Part shown: in pieces, positions 1-8,800 of the stretch
How the letters are laid out: the number at the start of each line of letters is the position of its first letter
How positions within the stretch are numbered: position 1 is the first letter of the stretch
Assembly (NCBI RefSeq): GCF_038002965.1
Contig: NZ_JBBOOE010000001.1
Location: 4,569,001 to 4,633,000 of the forward strand
From: Robertmurraya sp. FSL R5-0851
Lineage (GTDB): Bacteria > Bacillota > Bacilli > Bacillales > Cytobacillaceae
DNA length: 64,000 nucleotides
Direction of reading: 5' to 3'
Made by a program: the position numbers and the translations under genes
Notes under the pieces: generated by a model
The model's database searches: none
What the model was told of the DNA's origin: nothing
What the model saw: only the letters and a program-made list of their open reading frames with translations

Positions 1-971
1 TCCATAGAGCCCTGCATCGGTTCGAGCCTTAAGGTTTCTTTCCTTCCATCGATCTTGAGATAAGGAACCTTCAAAACGGGTGTGGATGCACCAACTGATA
101 TGGCTTTTGATGCCGTACCAGGAGAACCAACCGTCCACATATTCGGTCCCGAGTTTCCAGAAGAAGTAACCGCTGTGATCCCGTTCTCCACCGCTTTATT
201 TAACGCGAGCGATATGGGTAAATCCGGACCATTCACATTGTTCCCTAGTGAAAGATTCAAAATATCTACTTTATCTTTGATTGCCTTGTCTATTGCAGCA
301 AGCACTTGTTCCGTTGTTCCTGATCCACCCGGTCCAAGCGCACGATAGGCAATAATCTTTGCGTCAGGTGCGACTCCTTGGATCTTTCCATTTGCCGCAA
401 TAATGCCGGCCACATGCGTCCCATGTAAGGTACTTTGGCCGTACATACCCTTCGTTTCCATCGGATCATCATCAATATCGACGAGATCATAGCCCCTTTT
501 ATAGCTTCGTCTTAAGTCAGGATGATGGTAATCAATCCCTGTATCAATAACCCCGACGGTAATCCCCTTTCCGGTAAGCCGTTCGTCTTTCGGATCAAAG
601 TATCCTCGCACTTCCTCTGTACCAATGATTTCTATATTCGATTCTGACTGCACGCTGTAGGTTGTCACTGGAGAAACTGACTCGACTTTGGACGTTTGTG
701 CGAGCTTATCAAGAGATCCCTTCGTCCCTTTAACCGAAAAGCCATTCAGAGCCTCGGTGAAAATATGACGGAGCTCAAGGTCAGGGTATGGTTCGATGAG
801 TTGTTTGATTTGCTCTTCTGTCGCAAGTGTTGGTAGTGTCACGATCGCGACTTTTTCCGTTGTGAGGGGTTCTTCTGGGATGGGTGGATGAATGAGTGTT
901 TTAGCTGATAAAGCGGGAGTGCAAACAAATGAGAATAACAAGGCTGTTAAAAAAATGATTCTACGTTTCAC
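1..971 (-). CDS. Secreted S8 subtilisin-like serine protease, C-terminal part missing
   Basis: The reading frame is open from a GTG at 971 to the window edge, giving 323 residues. A GGAGGTG ribosome site lies about 10 nt upstream. The N-terminus is a signal peptide (KR, then a hydrophobic stretch ending ALSA). An inhibitor-I9-like propeptide follows, then the subtilase domain. The catalytic Asp (GVIDTGIDYHHPDL), the catalytic His (HGTHVAGIIAANG) and the oxyanion Asn (SSGNSGPN) are visible. The catalytic Ser lies beyond the window. After the Asn region the protein runs into what could be a PA-type insert, as in Vpr, but too little is present to name it. It would act outside the cell on proteins. 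The gene is divided from upp by upp's terminator. Confidence 0.85.
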   Translation of the reverse strand, partial: MKRRIIFLTALLFSFVCTPALSAKTLIHPPIPEEPLTTEKVAIVTLPTLATEEQIKQLIEPYPDLELRHIFTEALNGFSVKGTKGSLDKLAQTSKVESVSPVTTYSVQSESNIEIIGTEEVRGYFDPKDERLTGKGITVGVIDTGIDYHHPDLRRSYKRGYDLVDIDDDPMETKGMYGQSTLHGTHVAGIIAANGKIQGVAPDAKIIAYRALGPGGSGTTEQVLAAIDKAIKDKVDILNLSLGNNVNGPDLPISLALNKAVENGITAVTSSGNSGPNMWTVGSPGTASKAISVGASTPVLKVPYLKIDGRKETLRLEPMQGSM

Positions 972-1067
972 GCTTGTCTAGCACCTCCGAAGTTTTTTAC
1001 TATGTTTTGCCACTCGGTGGTGAGTTATGCGTATGTGGTGTGGGAGGTTTAAGTTTTGCATATAAAA

Positions 1068-1091
1068 AGCTAACCGCCCAAACGGTTAGCT
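1068..1091 (-). terminator. Rho-independent terminator of upp
   Basis: AGCTAACCG and CGGTTAGCT form a perfect 9-bp stem 7 nt after the upp stop. On the minus strand a T-run (TTTTTATA) follows. Confidence 0.85.
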
Positions 1092-1098
1092 TCATCTC

Positions 1099-1728
1099 TT
1101 ACTTCGTTCCAAACAAACGGTCTCCAGCGTCACCTAGTCCAGGGACGATGTATCCGTGGTCGTTTAATTTTTCGTCTAGTGCTGCGATATAGATATCTAC
1201 ATCCGAGTGCGCTTCTTTAAGAGCGTCCACGCCTTCTGGTGCTGCGATTAGGCACATGAATTTAATATTCTTCGCGCCACGCTTTTTCAATGAGTGGATC
1301 GCTTCAATCGCTGAACCACCTGTTGCAAGCATTGGGTCAACTACGATGAAGTCGCGCTCTTCTACGTCGCTTGGTAACTTAACGTAGTATTCAACTGGCA
1401 TCAATGTTTCTGGGTCACGATACAGACCGATATGACCAACCTTTGCTGCAGGGATAAGCTTTAAGATTCCATCTACCATTCCAATTCCCGCACGTAAAAT
1501 AGGCACAATTCCTATTTTCTTCCCAGATAACACATTTGATTTCATTGTGCTTACTGGTGTATCGATTTCGATTTCCTCTAACGGCATGTCACGAGTAATT
1601 TCGAACGCCATTAATGTTGCCACTTCGTCTACTAGCTCACGGAAGTCCTTAGTTCCTGTATTTTTTTCGCGGATGTATGTAAGCTTATGCTGAATGAGGG
1701 GATGATCAAACACATATACCTTTGCCAT
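1099..1728 (-). CDS. upp: Uracil phosphoribosyltransferase
   Basis: 209 aa, the usual length. It converts uracil plus PRPP to UMP in the cytoplasmic pyrimidine salvage pathway. The PRPP-binding loop [10 protein letters not shown] is at residues 131-140, and the C-terminus [13 protein letters not shown] is typical of the family. The start ATG follows an AGGAGAGA ribosome site. It lies downstream of glyA with that gene's terminator between them, so it is probably a separate transcript. The glyA-upp order matches B. subtilis. Confidence 0.97.
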   Translation of the reverse strand: MAKVYVFDHPLIQHKLTYIREKNTGTKDFRELVDEVATLMAFEITRDMPLEEIEIDTPVSTMKSNVLSGKKIGIVPILRAGIGMVDGILKLIPAAKVGHIGLYRDPETLMPVEYYVKLPSDVEERDFIVVDPMLATGGSAIEAIHSLKKRGAKNIKFMCLIAAPEGVDALKEAHSDVDIYIAALDEKLNDHGYIVPGLGDAGDRLFGTK

Positions 1729-1846
1729 CTAGCATCTCTCCTTTTCTAACTCGATTCATAAACACTTCGTCTAATTTTACAGAAAAAACTTCCCGTGGGC
1801 AACCTCGAACAGAAATTGGATATTACAATTCTAAGACAAAGTAAAA

Positions 1847-1875
1847 AGCCAGCCCGAAAAAACATCAGGCTGGCT
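1847..1875 (-). terminator. Terminator of glyA
   Basis: AGCCAGCC and GGCTGGCT form an 8-bp stem. On the minus strand it is followed by TTTTTAC. It sits 7 nt after the glyA stop. Confidence 0.85.
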
Positions 1876-1882
1876 AACAAAA

Positions 1883-3130
1883 TTAGATTTGTCTTTCAGG
1901 ATATAAAGTGAAACGGCTAGTAAGTGCAGATACACGCTCTCTTGCTTCTGCTAACTTCGCTTCATCTTCATGGTTTTTCAATGTAAAGCTAATGATGCTT
2001 GCGATTTCTTCCATTTCAGCCGCACCGAACCCGCGAGAAGTAACAGCTGCTGTACCGATACGGATACCGCTTGTTACGAATGGGCTTGCTGTTTCAAACG
2101 GAATCGTGTTTTTGTTCACTGTGATTCCTACTTCATCAAGTACGTGTTCAGCTACTTTACCCGTTAAGCCTAAAGAACGAACATCGATTAATAGAAGGTG
2201 GTTGTCTGTTCCACCAGATACTAGATTGATTCCTTCTTTTTGTAAACTTTCAGCTAAAGTCTTCGCGTTAGAAATAATGTTTGCTGCATATTCTTTGAAG
2301 CTGTCTTGAAGGGCTTCACCGAAAGCAACAGCCTTTGCAGCGATAACGTGCATTAATGGACCACCTTGAATTCCAGGGAAGATCGACTTGTCGATTTTCT
2401 TACCCCATTCTTCGCTCGTAAGGATCATACCACCACGAGGACCACGTAATGTTTTATGTGTAGTTGTTGTTACGAAATCAGCGTAAGGAACTGGGTTTTG
2501 GTGTAATCCAGCTGCTACTAAACCAGCGATATGAGCCATATCGACCATTAAGTAAGCGCCCACTTCATCAGCGATTTCTCTGAACTTTTTAAAATCGATT
2601 GCACGAGGGTATGCACTAGCACCAGCAACGATCATTTTCGGCTTATGCTCTAATGCTTTTTCGCGAACGATGTCATAGTTAATCGTTTGTGTTTGCTCGT
2701 CCACTCCGTATTCCACGAAGTTGTACTGAACACCACTGAAGTTAACCGGGCTTCCGTGTGTTAAGTGACCACCGTGAGAAAGGTTCATCCCAAGAACTGT
2801 GTCACCTTGCTCAAGAGCCGTAAAGTAAACTGCCATATTGGCTTGAGCACCTGAGTGAGGTTGTACGTTAACATGCTCAGCACCGAAGATTGCTTTTGCG
2901 CGGTCACGAGCGATGTCTTCTACCACATCAACATGCTCACAGCCACCATAATAACGCTTGCCAGGGTAGCCTTCTGCATACTTGTTTGTTAAAACAGATC
3001 CTTGCGCTTCCATTACCGCTTCACTTACAAAGTTTTCTGATGCAATTAGTTCAATCTTTGTTCTTTGACGCCCTAATTCGTCTTGAATAGCTTGTAAAAC
3101 TTGCGTATCTTGCTGTGCTAAATGCTTCAT
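1883..3130 (-). CDS. glyA: Serine hydroxymethyltransferase
   Basis: 415 aa, full length. This PLP enzyme interconverts serine and glycine with transfer of a one-carbon unit to tetrahydrofolate. The Schiff-base lysine is K226 in [14 protein letters not shown]. The N-terminal IELIASENF and the [13 protein letters not shown] loop are typical. ATG start after an AAGGGGGAT ribosome site. It lies downstream of rpiB-ywlG with a 183-nt gap, so it may have its own promoter. No convincing PurR box was found by eye. Confidence 0.98.
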   Translation of the reverse strand: MKHLAQQDTQVLQAIQDELGRQRTKIELIASENFVSEAVMEAQGSVLTNKYAEGYPGKRYYGGCEHVDVVEDIARDRAKAIFGAEHVNVQPHSGAQANMAVYFTALEQGDTVLGMNLSHGGHLTHGSPVNFSGVQYNFVEYGVDEQTQTINYDIVREKALEHKPKMIVAGASAYPRAIDFKKFREIADEVGAYLMVDMAHIAGLVAAGLHQNPVPYADFVTTTTHKTLRGPRGGMILTSEEWGKKIDKSIFPGIQGGPLMHVIAAKAVAFGEALQDSFKEYAANIISNAKTLAESLQKEGINLVSGGTDNHLLLIDVRSLGLTGKVAEHVLDEVGITVNKNTIPFETASPFVTSGIRIGTAAVTSRGFGAAEMEEIASIISFTLKNHEDEAKLAEARERVSALTSRFTLYPERQI

Positions 3131-3286
3131 CCGTAATCCCCCTTATATGTTAAAAACTAATTTATATAGCAGTTTTGAAAATTCCTACTTCATCTTAACA
3201 CACTCTCAGTATGACAGGCACGAAAAAAATATTTTTGAAAGCGTTATTTTCGTCTTTTTCCAACATTTTTCGCTAATCGAAAGAAA

Positions 3287-3313
3287 AAAGCCTCTGCAAA
3301 ATCTGCAAAAGCT
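3287..3313 (-). terminator. Probable terminator after ywlG
   Basis: On the minus strand, directly after the ywlG stop, an imperfect hairpin (AAGC..TTGCAG / CTGCAA..GCTT type, with internal mismatches) is followed by TTTTTTC. The stem is weak, so confidence is moderate. Confidence 0.5.
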
Positions 3314-3889
3314 TTATGAACAAGACTCATTACCCTTCGAATGTTCGTATATTGCTCGAGCCCCTCCAATTAACTTCGGACGTGTGCGAGCCAGTGTTAC
3401 ATGTGCACTGCCAAGCTCAGAAATCGACGCTCGAACCGGAACCGCTACATGTTTTACATGCATCCCTATAAAAGTATCTCCAATATCGATCCCCGCATCC
3501 GCTTGTATAAACTCAACAACTACCGGTTCAGAAAAATGATTATAGGCATATGTAGCCATCGCTCCCCCAGCCTGTCTAACCGGAACAACGGTTACTTCCT
3601 CCCAACCCTTTTGATCAGCAGTTGTTCGTTCAACAACAAGGGCACGATTTAAATGCTCACAGCACTGAAAAGCAAGAGCTACACCTGTTTGTTGACTGAA
3701 TTCACGCAGACTTGAAAAAATTAGCTCAGCCACTTCATTCGTTCCCGCTGTACCAATTTTCTTCCCAATCACCTCGCTCGTGCTACAGCCAATCACAAAA
3801 ACATGCTTGTCCGTTAACACTACTTGGTCCGAAAAATCTGCTAAAATCGTTTCCAGCTGGTTTTTCCAAATGGACAAATCACTTGTCAT
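3314..3889 (-). CDS. ywlG: UPF0340/TIGR01440 family protein YwlG
   Basis: 191 aa. This conserved Firmicutes protein has no firmly assigned biochemical role. Its C-terminal signature [34 protein letters not shown] is what identifies the family. There is no signal peptide or membrane segment, so it is cytosolic. It lies 19 nt after rpiB and is probably co-transcribed with it, as in B. subtilis (rpiB-ywlG-glyA). A link to sugar-phosphate or one-carbon metabolism is inferred only from neighbours. Confidence 0.88.
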   Translation of the reverse strand: MTSDLSIWKNQLETILADFSDQVVLTDKHVFVIGCSTSEVIGKKIGTAGTNEVAELIFSSLREFSQQTGVALAFQCCEHLNRALVVERTTADQKGWEEVTVVPVRQAGGAMATYAYNHFSEPVVVEFIQADAGIDIGDTFIGMHVKHVAVPVRASISELGSAHVTLARTRPKLIGGARAIYEHSKGNESCS

Positions 3890-3908
3890 TTGTTACCCCT
3901 CCATCAAC

Positions 3909-4352
3909 TTACTTGCTTTTTTCATAATCGCTTATTTTACCGATTCTGTTGGCATGTCTTCCGCCTTCAAATTCCGTTTCAAGCCAGGCAAGTGCAATTT
4001 CACGTGCAAGCCCAGGTCCGATGACTCTTTCCCCCATCGCTAGCATATTGCTGTCGTTATGCTGACGAGTTGCCTTCGCACTAAATACGTCATGAACAAG
4101 GGCACAGCGAATGCCGTTTACTTTGTTTGCCGCAATGCTCATTCCGATTCCTGTACCACAAATCAAGATTCCGCGATCGTATTCCCCGTTTGCCACCTTT
4201 TGCGCAACCGGTAAAGCAAAATCTGGATAATCGACTGATGTATCACATTCACAGCCAAAATCATCGTACTGAATGCCCATTTCGTCCATAAGACTTTTAA
4301 TTTCTTCTCGAATATTTACGCCACCGTGATCAGATGCAATTGCTACCTTCAT
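3909..4352 (-). CDS. rpiB: Ribose-5-phosphate isomerase B
   Basis: 147 aa from the ATG at 4352. That start is preferred to an in-frame upstream codon at 4367 because GGGAGGCG sits 6-7 nt before it. It interconverts ribose-5-phosphate and ribulose-5-phosphate in the pentose phosphate pathway. Family features are MKVAIASDHGG, the ICGTGIGMSIAANK catalytic loop with its Cys, and ATRQHNDSNMLAMG. The upstream neighbour is an MCP gene that ends in a terminator, so transcription of rpiB probably starts in the roughly 80-nt gap. Confidence 0.95.
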   Translation of the reverse strand: MKVAIASDHGGVNIREEIKSLMDEMGIQYDDFGCECDTSVDYPDFALPVAQKVANGEYDRGILICGTGIGMSIAANKVNGIRCALVHDVFSAKATRQHNDSNMLAMGERVIGPGLAREIALAWLETEFEGGRHANRIGKISDYEKSK

Positions 4353-4433
4353 CGTTACGCCTCCCATTTGTAAAAACTATCTTTATTTTGACATAACCTT
4401 ATATAAAGATAAAGCTAGTCAGTCAAAAAATAA

Positions 4434-4457
4434 GACCCTGCATCCGTTTGCAGAGTC
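4434..4457 (-). terminator. Terminator of the chemotaxis receptor gene
   Basis: GACCCTGCA and TGCAGAGTC form a stem with one mismatch. On the minus strand it is followed by TTATTTTTTGAC, 7 nt past the stop codon. Confidence 0.75.
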
Positions 4458-4464
4458 CTATCTC

Positions 4465-5760
4465 CTACATCTTAAATCTAGTAATCGTACCTTTAAGTTT
4501 AACTGCCTGATCATTCAATTCGTGCGCCAAGCGCTCAACTTTTTCGATGACCTCTGTTTGCTGTCCTACAGCGGTTGCTACCTCTGTTGCACCTGCTGAA
4601 GTTTCTTCGGCAATCGCAGCCACTTCCTGTGATTGCGTGGCAGTATGCTGAATTCCTTCCATTTGTCGGTCAACAAGAGTTGAGATCTTTTCTACCGCTG
4701 ACGCCATTTGAACGACGGTTCGTGTCATTTCTTCAATTGCTTGGTTCGTTGCATGGCCTTTTTCAGCTTGTCCAAGTGCTGTTTGTACTTGGTTTGTTAT
4801 TTGAGACACCACATTACGAACTTCGCTCTGTATATTTTGAATCAGTTCAGAAATTCCTTGAACCGCTTTTGCACTCTCATCCGCAAGCTTACGAACTTCG
4901 TCTGCTACTACCGCAAAGCCTTTTCCGTGCTCACCCGCTCGCGCCGCTTCAATCGATGCATTAAGAGCTAAAAGGTTCGTCTGGGCTGCGATATCTCCAA
5001 CCAACTGAATAATTTGTTCTACTTGCGCCGCATTTTCCTCTAGTTTTTTCACTGAGACAAGTGACTGCTTGTTATCTTCAGCAAGCGTTTGAATGCCTGA
5101 TACTAGCGAGAAAATCACTTTCTTAGACTCGTCTAGCTCTTCAACCATTTCATTGGAGATTTTTTGCGATTGCTGTGCCGTTAATTGTACTTCTTCGGCA
5201 ATATGAGTGACTTCATCCATCGAACTGGCTGTATTTTGCGTTGCTGCCGCTGAGTTTTCTGCTCCAAGCGAGATTTCATTAACCGTTCGATCAATCATGT
5301 CTGCTTTTTCTGATGCAATAGCACTTTCCCTTGATATCGCAATGACCTTCTCATTCGTTTGCTTAAAGTTCTCATCGATGGTTTGAACCATATCACGTAA
5401 ATTAAACAGCATATGATTAAACGCGACCCCTAACGATCGAATTTCATCATCCGATTTGGAAATCTCCACATCCTCACCAATGTCTCCGTGCGCTGCTTTT
5501 AATGTGACCCGCTCTAGCTTTTGAAGAGGTTTAATGATAAACCCCGCTGCTAAAAATGCTAGAATCCCGGACCAGAGGATCCCCATTAAATAAGTAATAA
5601 AAGAAAAGCCCGCTTTTTTCATCCCTATAAAGTCCTGAATCATCGGAAATAACATATCAATAAAAATCGCACTCGTTGTATACGTAATGACTGCTAAAAT
5701 CGTAGTAAATAATACAAGTTTTTTCCTAAGTCCAAACTTGTATGCCTTTTTCTCCCCCAT
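4465..5760 (-). CDS. Methyl-accepting chemotaxis protein without a periplasmic-type sensor domain
   Basis: 431 aa. Two membrane segments (about residues 14-35 and 52-74) are separated by only a short loop, so there is no large extracellular ligand domain. A HAMP domain (about 75-130), a long coiled coil and the MA signalling domain follow. The highly conserved hairpin tip [21 protein letters not shown] is intact, and glutamine/glutamate-rich methylation helices flank it. It is expected to signal to CheW/CheA; the stimulus is unknown and may be intramembrane or cytosolic. In B. subtilis ywlE and rpiB are adjacent, so this gene is an addition to the usual order. It follows ywlE by 21 nt and may be read with it. 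Confidence 0.93.
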   Translation of the reverse strand: MGEKKAYKFGLRKKLVLFTTILAVITYTTSAIFIDMLFPMIQDFIGMKKAGFSFITYLMGILWSGILAFLAAGFIIKPLQKLERVTLKAAHGDIGEDVEISKSDDEIRSLGVAFNHMLFNLRDMVQTIDENFKQTNEKVIAISRESAIASEKADMIDRTVNEISLGAENSAAATQNTASSMDEVTHIAEEVQLTAQQSQKISNEMVEELDESKKVIFSLVSGIQTLAEDNKQSLVSVKKLEENAAQVEQIIQLVGDIAAQTNLLALNASIEAARAGEHGKGFAVVADEVRKLADESAKAVQGISELIQNIQSEVRNVVSQITNQVQTALGQAEKGHATNQAIEEMTRTVVQMASAVEKISTLVDRQMEGIQHTATQSQEVAAIAEETSAGATEVATAVGQQTEVIEKVERLAHELNDQAVKLKGTITRFKM

Positions 5761-5781
5761 AAAGCCTTCCCCCTGGTTGTA

Positions 5782-6213
5782 TTACGATAATTTGTGTATG
5801 CTTTTTTCAATCAGATCTTTCAGTTCTTCGAAGGTTTGTTGATAGACAGACAGAGATCCACCATAAGGATCACTCACGTCCCCAAATCCACCAGCAAATT
5901 CCTTTAGTGTAAAGGTTTTCACTTGCGCTGACGGGAACGTGGCAACAATATTCGCTTTATGACCCGCTGTCATCGTTAAAATATACGTGGCCCACTCGAC
6001 CTGCTGTTCCGTTAATAAAGAGGATTGATGGCTATGTTCCATCTTCTTGGCATCTAGTACTTTTTTTGCATGTGGAGATGCATCACTTCCATTCATAGCA
6101 AAAACACCTGAAGAACGAACTTCCACTCCGGGTATGTTTTTACTTTTTAAAATAGCCTCCGCCATTGGACTTCTGCACGTGTTCCCTGTACATACAAACA
6201 ATACATTTATCAT
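5782..6213 (-). CDS. ywlE: Low-molecular-weight protein arginine phosphatase YwlE
   Basis: 143 aa. The N-terminal CTGNTCRSPMAEA is the LMW-phosphatase P-loop C(X)5R. The Thr after the Asn in CTGNTCRS is the residue known in B. subtilis YwlE to select phospho-arginine. The general-acid Asp lies in the DVSDPYGGS loop. It counteracts the McsB arginine kinase in protein quality control and stress response. The ribosome site GGAGGAGAG lies 7 nt before the ATG. An insertion sequence begins only about 24 nt upstream, so the native upstream sequence has been displaced. Confidence 0.94.
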   Translation of the reverse strand: MINVLFVCTGNTCRSPMAEAILKSKNIPGVEVRSSGVFAMNGSDASPHAKKVLDAKKMEHSHQSSLLTEQQVEWATYILTMTAGHKANIVATFPSAQVKTFTLKEFAGGFGDVSDPYGGSLSVYQQTFEELKDLIEKSIHKLS

Positions 6214-6376
6214 ATGATTCTCTCCTCCATCTTCATCGTATTGTCAAAACTTTTATAAGAAATAGGTTATAAAATCCTATGATAGAGGGCTTTTTAAGCA
6301 AAAAAATTGCCACCCCCTGAATTCTGGAGATAATTGAGGTTACCACACACTCAATTCCCAGAAAGGAAGTGACAAG

Positions 6377-7816
6377 TTGTACCCTCAAATTATAACCTAT
6401 TTATTAACTTTTATAAACTATCAAGAACAACTCATTCGAACATTGCTTACTTTATTGATTGGTAAAAGCATGTTCGATAAACCTACTGAACAGCCCGTAA
6501 ATAAACCTTATCGAAAACTTCAAGTGGATGACCTTCCAGTCATTGAAGTTCTAGAACAGCTTGATTATCGAGTTCTTCTTAGTGAATATCAAGAGAAGAA
6601 CGGGAAAGCTCTCAAACCTGTTCAAAGGCGTAAGAATGCAAAAGTTTCCGTACCTAAAGCCATGAACTGTCCAAAGTGTGGTGCTCCATCGGATTATCTT
6701 TATGCCAACAATGGAGATAAAGGTCAGTATCAATGCAAGGTGTGTACAGAACTTTTCAGTGAAAAGAACCGTTACTCTAAGGAGGCCATCCTGAAGTGTC
6801 CTCATTGTTCCAAGACTCTCGAGAAAATAAAAGAAAGAAAAGATTTTCACGTGTTTAAGTGCAAGAACAATGACTGTTTTTATTATCAAAAGAAGCTCAA
6901 TGGGATGACTTCAAAAGAAAAGAAAAGGTTCAAAAAGGACCCTCAAGCATTTAAATTGAGATACATTTTCCGTCAGTTTTATATCGATTTCCAGCCGTTA
7001 TCCAAGGAATCACCAGAACTGCCGGCCGTGGACTTATCAAAGATTTATGCATCCCCACATACATTAGGATTGATCCTAACCTATCATGTAAACTATGGCC
7101 TTTCGGCCCGTAAAACAGCTGCGATTATGCAGGACGTACACGGAGTGATGATTTCACATCAGACTGTATTGAACTACGAAAATAGCGTAGCTTTATTACT
7201 TAAACCTTATGTGGATCACTATCCCTATGAACTTTCAGACCAATTCTGCGGTGATGAAACGTATATCAGAGTAAACGGTCGATGGCATTATTTATTTTTC
7301 TTTTTTGACGCCGTGAAAAAGATTATTCTTTCGTATCCGGTGTCGCCTAATCGAGACACAGCAACAGCCATTCGAGCAATTGATGAGGTCTTAATCAAGA
7401 TGAAAGAGATTCCAGAAAATCTGACCTTTGTGGTAGACGGGAATCCAATCTATCTTTTAGCCCAACATTTCTTCGCTCAACATGGGATTTCATTCGATGT
7501 GAAGCAGGTCATTGGATTAACCAATGAGGACCCTGTTTCGACCGAATATAGACCACTGAAACAAATAATTGAGAGACTTAACCGCACCTTTAAGGGCAAT
7601 TATCGCTCCACTCATGGATTCGGCTCTGAACATGGTTCCATTTCATACGTCACCTTATTTACGGCCTACTTTAACTTTTTGCGTCCGCATGCCGCCTTAG
7701 AAGGAAAAGTGCCCGTAGTGAATCCAGAACTCAAGGGGCTTCCAACAATGCCAGCACGTTGGACAAAGCTCATTGGATTAGCACAACAATGGATAGTAGA
7801 GCAAAGACAAGCCTAA
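6377..7816 (+). CDS. DDE transposase with N-terminal zinc-ribbon region and IS6/IS240-like catalytic core
   Basis: 479 aa from a TTG at 6377 preceded by GAAAGGAAGTGA. Residues about 95-160 hold CxxC pairs (CPKCG, CKVC, CPHC, CKNNDC), a DNA-binding zinc-ribbon region. The core resembles the IS6/IS240 DDE domain: first Asp in CGDETYIRVNGRWHYLF, second Asp in FVVDGN, Glu in IERLNRTFKGNYRS. All three acidic residues are present and the frame is intact, so the enzyme may be active. The zinc-ribbon extension makes it longer than classical IS6 transposases, and the exact IS family is not assigned. Confidence 0.88.
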   Translation: MYPQIITYLLTFINYQEQLIRTLLTLLIGKSMFDKPTEQPVNKPYRKLQVDDLPVIEVLEQLDYRVLLSEYQEKNGKALKPVQRRKNAKVSVPKAMNCPKCGAPSDYLYANNGDKGQYQCKVCTELFSEKNRYSKEAILKCPHCSKTLEKIKERKDFHVFKCKNNDCFYYQKKLNGMTSKEKKRFKKDPQAFKLRYIFRQFYIDFQPLSKESPELPAVDLSKIYASPHTLGLILTYHVNYGLSARKTAAIMQDVHGVMISHQTVLNYENSVALLLKPYVDHYPYELSDQFCGDETYIRVNGRWHYLFFFFDAVKKIILSYPVSPNRDTATAIRAIDEVLIKMKEIPENLTFVVDGNPIYLLAQHFFAQHGISFDVKQVIGLTNEDPVSTEYRPLKQIIERLNRTFKGNYRSTHGFGSEHGSISYVTLFTAYFNFLRPHAALEGKVPVVNPELKGLPTMPARWTKLIGLAQQWIVEQRQA

Positions 7817-7866
7817 CTTTTTGTTTAGCTGAGCCCTTAAGCTAATTCAGCAATCGGCGGAGCGAA

Positions 7867-7992
7867 CTCTTGACAAACCGAACTTGCCAATGGTTTAAAA
7901 TGGAAACAACCAAGGGCTTATTTGGTATGCCTTCTTTTGTTCCCTTCGCCCTTGTTAAACAATCCTCAAACCATTGGCGTGTTTGTCAAGAG
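7867..7992. repeat. Long interrupted inverted repeat inside the IS, downstream of the transposase
   Basis: CTCTTGACAAAC (7867-7878) pairs with GTTTGTCAAGAG (7981-7992), and GCCAATGGTTT (7886-7896) pairs with AAACCATTGGC (7968-7978). The loop of about 71 nt contains GGCTTATTTGGTATGC (7915-7930), which also occurs after the second transposase at 15375-15390. It could be a 3' RNA structure or a nested small element. Confidence 0.75.
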
Positions 7993-8124
7993 CGATTGCG
8001 GCGCATCTCCATCCAGTAAATAGGAGAGAAACTAACCCTTTAGGTAGTTTTCATAAATCTTTTGACACTACCATCTTCATTATATGACATAGTTCCATAT
8101 TACTAAAGTCTGATTTCTAACGAA

Positions 8125-8155
8125 AAAAGGTATTTTCATGAAGAAAACACCTTTT
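8125..8155 (-). terminator. Terminator of mntP
   Basis: AAAAGGT-TTTTC and GAAAA-ACCTTTT pair around a short loop, with TTTTTTCG on the minus strand. It lies about 20 nt after the mntP stop and on the mntP side of the IS. Confidence 0.7.
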
Positions 8156-8175
8156 CCACTATGTGTTCTAATTTA

Positions 8176-8730
8176 TTAGAATGGTAACAATAATTTAATC
8201 CCAAAGGCAAGCAAAATCGTGCCTCCCAACGCTTCACTGTACGTTCCAATCCAACCTTGGACTTTACGTCCCACAAGAAGACCTAACCAAGTTAAAATAG
8301 TGGCACCTATTCCGAAGCAAGTTAGGACTAGAACTGTTTTTGCACCATAAATACCTAGCGTTAATCCGACCGAAAAGCTATCAAGACTCACACTTAGTGC
8401 AAATACAAGTAAACCAAAACCTACCGGAGTGATAAATGAACTGTCGTCTTCCCTAAAGCATGACCAAAGCATTTGCAAACCTAACACAATTAAAAGGCCT
8501 CCGCCGCAATAAGCAGCAAATGCACCGAACTGCTCGGACAAAAATCTTCCTGCGATCATTCCTAATAACGGCATCCAAATATGGAATAACCCGATGGTGA
8601 TTCCAATTTTTAAGATTTGCCGAAGCCCGAGCCTGAACATTCCCATTCCCAAGCCCACAGAAAATGCATCCATTCCTAGTGCAAATGCCATTATTATTAG
8701 TGTGATCAATTCTCCAATCATTGATGACAT
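8176..8730 (-). CDS. mntP: Manganese efflux pump MntP
   Basis: 184 aa, six predicted membrane helices. The family signature with an Asp in each repeat half is present: [14 protein letters not shown] near the N-terminus and [16 protein letters not shown] in the middle. It exports Mn2+ to prevent manganese toxicity. Start is at 8730, with a second Met three residues later; GGGGGCG precedes the first. It lies downstream of ywlC in the B. subtilis order (ywlC-ywlD). No yybP-ykoY-type riboswitch is visible in the short gap before it, so control probably comes from the upstream transcript. Confidence 0.93.
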   Translation of the reverse strand: MSSMIGELITLIIMAFALGMDAFSVGLGMGMFRLGLRQILKIGITIGLFHIWMPLLGMIAGRFLSEQFGAFAAYCGGGLLIVLGLQMLWSCFREDDSSFITPVGFGLLVFALSVSLDSFSVGLTLGIYGAKTVLVLTCFGIGATILTWLGLLVGRKVQGWIGTYSEALGGTILLAFGIKLLLPF

Positions 8731-8800
8731 ACTTTCGCCCCCTTGGACTTGCTAATTCAGCATATGCACGTCCAAAAGGGTTTAGAATGAGAAAATTGCT

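Larger units (their letters stand above)
6237..8070 (+). mobile_element. Insertion sequence with flanking 10-bp direct repeats
   Basis: The element is about 1.83 kb. The ten bases CCATCTTCAT occur at 6227-6236 and 8071-8080 on either side of it and are read as a target-site duplication. Imperfect terminal inverted repeats start at 6239 (TATTGTCAAAAC...) and at 8070 reading inward (TAGTGTCAAAAG...), about 21 of 30 positions identical. Two bases (CG) at the left between duplication and repeat are unexplained, so the exact left end may be 6237 or 6239. The element carries one transposase gene and a long inverted repeat near its right end. It sits between mntP and ywlE without breaking either reading frame. 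Confidence 0.85.

Noticed and set aside
1908..2309. 133-aa frame antisense to glyA
   Set aside because: It is fully inside glyA and has no ribosome site; a codon-bias shadow.
3236..3249. cre site upstream of glyA (TGAAAGCGTTATTT)
   Set aside because: The last two consensus bases fail, it sits about 105 nt before glyA with no visible promoter next to it, and glyA is not a usual CcpA target.
6237..8070. Composite transposon or genomic island between the two IS elements
   Set aside because: The two elements have different transposases and different terminal repeats, and the genes between them are core genes in the conserved order.
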